A stretch of 34,521 nucleotides of DNA from Chloroflexota bacterium (GTDB lineage: Bacteria; Chloroflexota; Limnocylindria; Limnocylindrales; CSP1-4). The DNA is taken from positions 1-34,521 of the forward strand of contig PNAP01000051.1 of assembly GCA_003169735.1 (NCBI GenBank). Direction: 5' to 3'. The position numbers and the translations under genes were made by a program. The notes below the pieces were generated by a model. It was not told where the DNA came from, ran no database searches, and saw only the letters and a list, made by a program, of their open reading frames with translations. This document shows, piece after piece, positions 30,628 to 34,521 of this stretch; positions within the stretch are counted from its first letter, which is position 1; the number at the start of each line of letters is the position of its first letter.

Positions 30628-32006
30628 ATGAGGTTGCCCAAGAGGTCGGAGAGCATCGTGTCGAAGACGCCCGCCACGGTCGCTGGGTCCTTGCCCAGCC
30701 GCCGCAGCGCCATCGGGAAGAGGACGCCGGTGGTCGAAGCGACGACGGCGATGTTCAGGAAGAGCGAGACGCCGGCGATCAGGCCGAGGACGGCGTTGCC
30801 CTGCCACAGCCACGCGACCAAACCGAGGATCGTCCCGAAGAGCGCGCCCTTGACGAATCCCACGCCCCACTCGCGCAGCAGCACGCTGAACGTGTCCTTC
30901 GGCGTCACGTCGCCGAGGGCGAGCGAGCGGATGACGATGGTCGCGGTCTGGATGCCGGCGTTGCCGGCCTGGCCGGTGATGACCGGGATGAAGATGGCCA
31001 GTACGGCCGCGGCCTGGATGGTGCCGGTGAAGGCGTTGATGACGATCGCGGCGCCGAACGACCAGACCATGTTGAAGGCGAGCCAGGGCACGCGATGGCG
31101 GACCGACTCCCAGAGCGGGCTCGTGGCACGCTCGGTGACGCCGATGCCCGCCATCCGGTACATCTCCTTGGTCGCCTCGCGTTCCATCACGTCGGCCATG
31201 TCGTCGGCCGTGACGACGCCCATCAGGCGGCCCTCGAGATCGACCACGGGTACGGCCATGAAGTGGCGTTGCCGGAAGATCGCCGCGACGTCGATCTGGT
31301 CGTCACTGCCGACGACCCGGATGACGTCGTGCGACATGAACTCGGAGACCGGCGTCGAGGGCTCCTCGACCACGACCAGCTCATAGAGCGGCACCACGCC
31401 GACCAGCTGGCGGTCGTCGTCGGTCACGTAGATGTAGCCGCGGAACGGCCGGTCGTGGGCTCGGTCGCGGAGCAGCTGGATGACTTCCGCGGCGGTGGTC
31501 GTCGGCTTCACCGCCAGGAACTCGGTGGTCATGCGGCCGCCGGCGGTATCGGGCAGGTAGCGGAGCAGCGCCTGGATGTCGCCGGCACGGTCCATCTCGA
31601 CGAGCAGCGACTTGACCAGCGCCGGCATCGTCAGCTTGATGGCCTCGAGGACGTCGGCCGCGTCGTCCGGTGCGAATTCGTCGAGGACGTCGGCCGCTTC
31701 GATCTCCGGCAGCCGCTGGAGGATGATCGCCGCGTCGGCCGATTCGAGCTCACGCAGCAGGGCCGCCAGCCGGTCGTCGCCCAACGTCGTATAGAAGCTT
31801 CGGATCTCGGTCGCGGTCAGGCTCCGCAGCGCCTCGCGCAGGTCCGCCCGGTCGAGTGCCGTGGCGATGGTCGTCGCGCCCTCGAGGTCTCCGGCCGCGA
31901 CGGCCCGGCGGAAGCCCGGGATGGTGGCGATCGGTGCCTCGGCCGCAGCGCCTTCTGGACCGGTGGGTGGCCCTCCGCCGGGGGTCAGGACCGGCGCACT
32001 CGACAT
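30585..32006 (-). CDS. mgtE: Magnesium transporter MgtE
   Basis: MgtE is a dimeric Mg2+-gated magnesium channel of the inner membrane. The 473-residue protein has the usual order. A helical N domain (about 30-150) carries LQRLPEIEAADVLDEFAPDDAADVLEAI. Two CBS domains (about 155-275) include MTTEFLAVKPTTTAAEVIQLLRD and VIRVVGSDDQIDVAAIFRQRHFMAVPVVDLEGRLMGVVTADDM. The five-helix membrane part contains the conserved pore segment PVITGQAGNAGIQTATI. The first ~25 residues are a Gly/Pro/Ala-rich extension. AAGGAGGGG precedes the ATG and a TATCGT -10 box lies 37 nt upstream (32043-32048). It converges on the kdpE-like gene with a 43-nt overlap and lies downstream of the KdpD sensor half on the same strand, 56 bp away. 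Confidence 0.95.
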   Translation of the reverse strand: MSSAPVLTPGGGPPTGPEGAAAEAPIATIPGFRRAVAAGDLEGATTIATALDRADLREALRSLTATEIRSFYTTLGDDRLAALLRELESADAAIILQRLPEIEAADVLDEFAPDDAADVLEAIKLTMPALVKSLLVEMDRAGDIQALLRYLPDTAGGRMTTEFLAVKPTTTAAEVIQLLRDRAHDRPFRGYIYVTDDDRQLVGVVPLYELVVVEEPSTPVSEFMSHDVIRVVGSDDQIDVAAIFRQRHFMAVPVVDLEGRLMGVVTADDMADVMEREATKEMYRMAGIGVTERATSPLWESVRHRVPWLAFNMVWSFGAAIVINAFTGTIQAAAVLAIFIPVITGQAGNAGIQTATIVIRSLALGDVTPKDTFSVLLREWGVGFVKGALFGTILGLVAWLWQGNAVLGLIAGVSLFLNIAVVASTTGVLFPMALRRLGKDPATVAGVFDTMLSDLLGNLIYLGLATILLRFLV

Positions 32007-32042
32007 CGAGCCCCTCCTTGCGACGTCACGTTTGAGCGCTGA

Positions 32043-32048
32043 ACGATA
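32043..32048 (-). promoter_or_regulatory. -10 hexamer for mgtE
   Basis: TATCGT on the minus strand lies within the 56-bp gap behind the KdpD sensor half. It would start a leader of about 30 nt that carries AAGGAGGGG. This suggests that mgtE can be transcribed on its own, apart from any read-through from kdp. Confidence 0.4.
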
Positions 32049-32062
32049 CCGGTCAGGCCCCG

Positions 32063-33238
32063 TTATCGGGTCGCAGCCTCGGGGTGCTTGTCCGTTCCGA
32101 TGAGATGGACGTCCAGCCCGGGCACGCGCTGGAGTAGCTCGTCGGCGAGCGATGGCCGGAGCAGCCCGCCGACCGCCCGGCGCGGCGAGTAGACCAGGAC
32201 GAGATGCGAGATGCGGCGCCGACGGATGATCTCGGTCACGCCGGCGATGCTCGAGGCGGCCTCGAAATGGACGATCTCCGCCCCGAGGTCCGTGGCGTAC
32301 TCGACGTTCGTGTTGAGGTCGCGGATCCGCTCGACGGCGTAGCGGCCGGTCTCGGGTGTTTCCAGGGCCAAGGCCAGGAGTGGCGCGCGGAGCGCGCTCG
32401 CCAGTGACGCGGCACGCCGCAATGCGCGTCTGCAGGCGTCCGAGTCGTCGATGACGGCCATGACGCGTTCGCTGACAGGAGCGAGACGCGCCAGGCCGCG
32501 ATCCGAGACGGTCGCCTCGAGCTCCTCGTCGATCTGGCCGGCCACGAAGCGAAGCGTCAGGTCGCGCAACGCGGTCAGGTTGGCCTCGGTGAAGAAGCGC
32601 TCCAGCGCGCTGGCCGCCCGGTCGGGCGGATAGACGTTGCCGTGGCGCATGCGCTGGCGGAGCGCGTGCGGGCTCATGTCGACGAGTTCGATCTCATCGG
32701 CGGTCTCGAGGACGTCGTCCGGCAAGCGTTCCCGGACGGGCACGCCGAGGATGGTCTCGACGGCGTCGGCGACCGATTCGACATGCTGGGTGTTGCAGGT
32801 GCTGATGACGTCGATGCCGGCGTCCCGGATGGCCTCGACGTCCTGCCAGCGCTTCTCGCGTGGCGAGCCGGGCACGTTGGTGTGGGCCAGCTCATCGACC
32901 AGGACCACCTCGGGATGGCGGCGCATGACCGCCTCCGTGTCCATCTCCTCGACGACCACGCCGCGGTACTCGATGCGCAGTCGGGGGAGCACCTCCAGGC
33001 CGTCAAGCAGCGCAGCGGTGCGCGGCCGGCCATGCGCCTCCACGAAACCCACGGCCAGGTCCGTGCCGCGCTCCGACCGGCGGTGCGCCTCCTCGAGCAT
33101 CTTGTAGGTCTTTCCGACCCCCGGCGCCATGCCGACGTAAACACGGAGACGGCCGCGCTGGCTGGCCGTCTCCGAGCGTACGCGCGCTAGCATCTCGTCG
33201 CCGCTGGGGCGCGCGTCGGAGGTGTCGCGCTGGGACAT
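32063..33238 (-). CDS. kdpD: KdpD N-terminal sensor half (KdpD domain + universal stress protein domain)
   Basis: This 391-residue soluble protein equals the cytosolic N-terminal half of KdpD. The KdpD domain has a Walker A site GMAPGVGKT (36-44), Walker B VVLVDELAH (111-119) and the family blocks TNVPGSPREKRWQDVEAIRDAGIDVISTCNTQHVES and FFTEANLTALRDLTLRFVA. The universal stress protein domain follows (about 257-385, RVMAVIDDSDACRRALRRAASLASALRAPLLAL). Membrane and kinase domains are absent. These are encoded at 28214-29869 on the other strand, so KdpD is split. In complete KdpD proteins this half binds ATP and affects the balance of kinase and phosphatase activity. The gene follows kdpC by 21 bp, and a perfect 9-bp inverted repeat covers its start codon. 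Confidence 0.92.
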   Translation of the reverse strand: MSQRDTSDARPSGDEMLARVRSETASQRGRLRVYVGMAPGVGKTYKMLEEAHRRSERGTDLAVGFVEAHGRPRTAALLDGLEVLPRLRIEYRGVVVEEMDTEAVMRRHPEVVLVDELAHTNVPGSPREKRWQDVEAIRDAGIDVISTCNTQHVESVADAVETILGVPVRERLPDDVLETADEIELVDMSPHALRQRMRHGNVYPPDRAASALERFFTEANLTALRDLTLRFVAGQIDEELEATVSDRGLARLAPVSERVMAVIDDSDACRRALRRAASLASALRAPLLALALETPETGRYAVERIRDLNTNVEYATDLGAEIVHFEAASSIAGVTEIIRRRRISHLVLVYSPRRAVGGLLRPSLADELLQRVPGLDVHLIGTDKHPEAATR

Positions 33239-33257
33239 GTCAGGTCATCCTGACATG
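33236..33257 (-). promoter_or_regulatory. Hairpin covering the start codon of the KdpD sensor half
   Basis: CATGTCAGG (33236-33244) and CCTGACATG (33249-33257) are perfect 9-bp arms around a 4-nt loop. In the minus-strand mRNA the AUG start of the kdpD gene is in the 3' arm, and the only AGG that could act as a ribosome site is in the 5' arm. Folding would hide both. It could instead be a protein-binding palindrome. Confidence 0.5.
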
Positions 33258-33259
33258 GT

Positions 33260-34036
33260 TCACTTCAGAAGGCCATCAAGGTCGAGGTTCAGCTCGAGCA
33301 CGTTGACGGTGGGTTCGCCGATGAACCCAAGAAGGGCTCCGTCGGTGTGCTTCGCGACCATCGCCCGGACCTGGTCGACGGTCATCTTCGGCGCTCGGGC
33401 GGCGGCGACGCGGGCGACCTGGATCTCGGCCGCGGCCGGACTGATGTCCGGATCGAGGCCTGAGGCGGACGTGGTGATCAGGTCGATGGGAACGCTCGCG
33501 TCCGATGCGAGACCGTTGGCTGCTCGAAAGGCGATGGCTCGCTCGACGATGGTGTTCGCGTCACAGACGTACGTTCCGTCCGGATTCATGGCGTAGCTCG
33601 TATCCGCGCTCGGGCTGATCACCGGGGACCCGTCCGTGTCGGTCGGCACGCAGTAAGGATCGGCTGGAGTGGCGAACGGATTGGTCGCTGACGTGGAACC
33701 GTCGAGGCCCACCGTGTTCACTCCGGGGACGAATCCCACGAGGCGCGGATCTGTCGGGCCGAGGTTCGACCCGGCCGAGGCCATGCCGTCGTACCCGGCG
33801 CCGGCGTCCGATGGCCGGCCCCAGAAGTACTGCGGCTGATCGAAGGCCTGCCCGATGAGGCTCGAACCGATGGTCCGCCCATCGGTCGTGGTGATGAACG
33901 AGCCGTTCGCCTGGCTTGGGAAGACCGCCTGTGCGACGACGGTGATGGCGGCCGGATAGGCCATGCCGGTGATCACGGTCAACGCCAGGAGGATGGCGAT
34001 GGATGGCCAGAGCAGTTGACGGAAGAATGTCTTCAT
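33260..34036 (-). CDS. kdpC: Potassium-transporting ATPase subunit C, with long insertion
   Basis: KdpC is the single-span subunit that stabilises the KdpFABC potassium pump. The 258-residue protein has the N-terminal membrane helix (IAILLALTVITGMAYPAAITVVAQAVFP), the motif YFWGRPS (70-76), SAGSNLGPTDP (87-97) and VPIDLITTSASGLDPDISPAAAEIQVARVA (182-211). The end, FIGEPTVNVLELNLDLD, is also standard. Compared with the ~190-residue Escherichia coli protein it carries an extra ~65 residues between the GSNLGPTDP motif and about residue 163. This insert is rich in Asp/Pro/Ser/Thr and contains two Cys (C129, C158) that could form a disulfide outside the membrane. It follows kdpB by 9 bp in the usual kdp operon order. 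Confidence 0.95.
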   Translation of the reverse strand: MKTFFRQLLWPSIAILLALTVITGMAYPAAITVVAQAVFPSQANGSFITTTDGRTIGSSLIGQAFDQPQYFWGRPSDAGAGYDGMASAGSNLGPTDPRLVGFVPGVNTVGLDGSTSATNPFATPADPYCVPTDTDGSPVISPSADTSYAMNPDGTYVCDANTIVERAIAFRAANGLASDASVPIDLITTSASGLDPDISPAAAEIQVARVAAARAPKMTVDQVRAMVAKHTDGALLGFIGEPTVNVLELNLDLDGLLK

Positions 34037-34045
34037 GGTCCTTGC

Positions 34046-34521
34046 CTATGCCAGGTGGAGGGCTGAAACGATGATGTCGATGATCTTGATCCCGACGAAC
34101 GGCGCGATGATCCCGCCGAGGCCGTAGATCAGCAGGTTGCGCTGGAGCAGCTCACTCGCGGGTGCCGCGCGGAACGCGACGCCGCGCAGGGCGAGCGGGA
34201 TCAGCGCCACGATGATCAGGGCGTTGAAGATGACCGCCGAGAGGATGGCGCTCTGTGGCGTGCTCAGGCCCATCACGTTGAGCTGGTTGAGCTGCGGATA
34301 GACGCTGACGAACATTGCCGGGACGATGGCGAAGTACTTGGCCACGTCATTGGCGATGGAGAATGTGGTGATCGAGCCACGCGTGATGAGCAGCTGCTTG
34401 CCGATGGCGATGACCTCGAGCAGCTTGGTCGGGTCAGAGTCGAGGTCGACCATGTTGGCCGCCTCCTTGGCCGCGGACGTGCCGCTGTTCATGGCCAGGC
34501 CGACATCGGCCTGGGCGAGCG
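34046..34521 (-). CDS. kdpB: Potassium-transporting ATPase subunit B, C-terminal part (runs off the window)
   Basis: KdpB is the P-type ATPase subunit that drives KdpFABC potassium uptake. Only the last ~158 residues are in the window; the frame is open to the edge. They start in the conserved hinge after the phosphorylation domain ([33 protein letters not shown]). They continue through [26 protein letters not shown] and the last membrane helices ([51 protein letters not shown]). The match to KdpB is very strong. An internal ATG gives a shorter apparent start at 34492 but is not the real one. Confidence 0.97.
   Translation of the reverse strand, partial: LAQADVGLAMNSGTSAAKEAANMVDLDSDPTKLLEVIAIGKQLLITRGSITTFSIANDVAKYFAIVPAMFVSVYPQLNQLNVMGLSTPQSAILSAVIFNALIIVALIPLALRGVAFRAAPASELLQRNLLIYGLGGIIAPFVGIKIIDIIVSALHLA

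Noticed and set aside
29997-32042. 681-residue plus-strand frame over kdpE and mgtE
   Set aside because: It is out of frame with kdpE and antisense to mgtE, which both have full domain support.
1-34521. tRNA, rRNA, CRISPR arrays, transposases or phage genes
   Set aside because: I looked for cloverleaf-like sequences, regularly spaced repeats and transposase or integrase motifs and saw none.

Overview
The window is GC-rich, gene-dense bacterial chromosome. It contains no RNA genes, no phage genes, no transposase and no CRISPR array that I can see. The gene set includes a dimeric (alpha2) glycyl-tRNA synthetase, RecO, a pyruvate phosphate dikinase, NfnAB-type flavoprotein subunits, an ECF sigma factor with a DUF6596 tail, a GT87 membrane glycosyltransferase and a Kdp system with a split KdpD. 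With the very high GC and the frequent GTG starts, this suggests an uncultured Chloroflexota lineage (Limnocylindria/Ellin6529-like), most likely from a metagenome. That assignment is inference; no rRNA is present to confirm it.

Layout. 1-1583: the 5' part of an ABC transporter ATPase runs in frame into a complete CorC/HlyC-type membrane protein. 1611-3414: polyprenyl diphosphate synthase and a DUF4287/SRPBCC protein on the minus strand. 3415-4063: a gene-free stretch holding the first copy of a conserved element of about 135 bp. 4064-8367: recO, a small secreted protein, glyS and a GT87 protein on the plus strand. 8364-12209: a minus-strand redox block (NfnB-like, NfnA-like and a ferredoxin-NADP-reductase-like protein) and a small pore-like membrane protein. 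12311-15106: ppdK. 15114-18417: an anchored alpha/beta hydrolase, an ECF sigma factor and a DUF2277 protein. 18636-21860: a DoxX-like membrane protein and a large secreted phosphatase. 21967-24408: a SIMPL-domain protein (with the second copy of the element upstream) and a saccharopine-dehydrogenase-like protein. 24533-30627: a plus-strand signalling block of a small unknown protein, a cyclase-ATPase-TPR protein, a KdpD-like kinase and a KdpE-like regulator. 30585-34521: MgtE, a separate KdpD sensor half, KdpC and the end of KdpB on the minus strand.

How the genes fit together. The right-hand 10 kb is an ion-homeostasis and signalling region. The potassium pump genes kdpB and kdpC are followed by the N-terminal (KdpD plus USP) half of KdpD. 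The membrane and kinase half and KdpE lie in a convergent operon, translationally coupled by GTGA overlaps to a class III cyclase/ATPase/TPR protein. A magnesium channel gene sits between the two parts. The middle carries central carbon and redox enzymes (PPDK, NfnAB-like flavoproteins).

The most interesting signals outside genes are these: (i) two diverged copies of a 131-142 bp intergenic element, each upstream of a minus-strand gene and each with ends that can pair; (ii) five genes whose start codon lies 6-7 nt after a TANNNT hexamer, suggesting leaderless transcripts; (iii) a near-perfect 19-bp inverted repeat in front of the GT87 gene; (iv) a perfect hairpin over the start codon of the kdpD sensor half; (v) a divergent promoter with overlapping -10 boxes.
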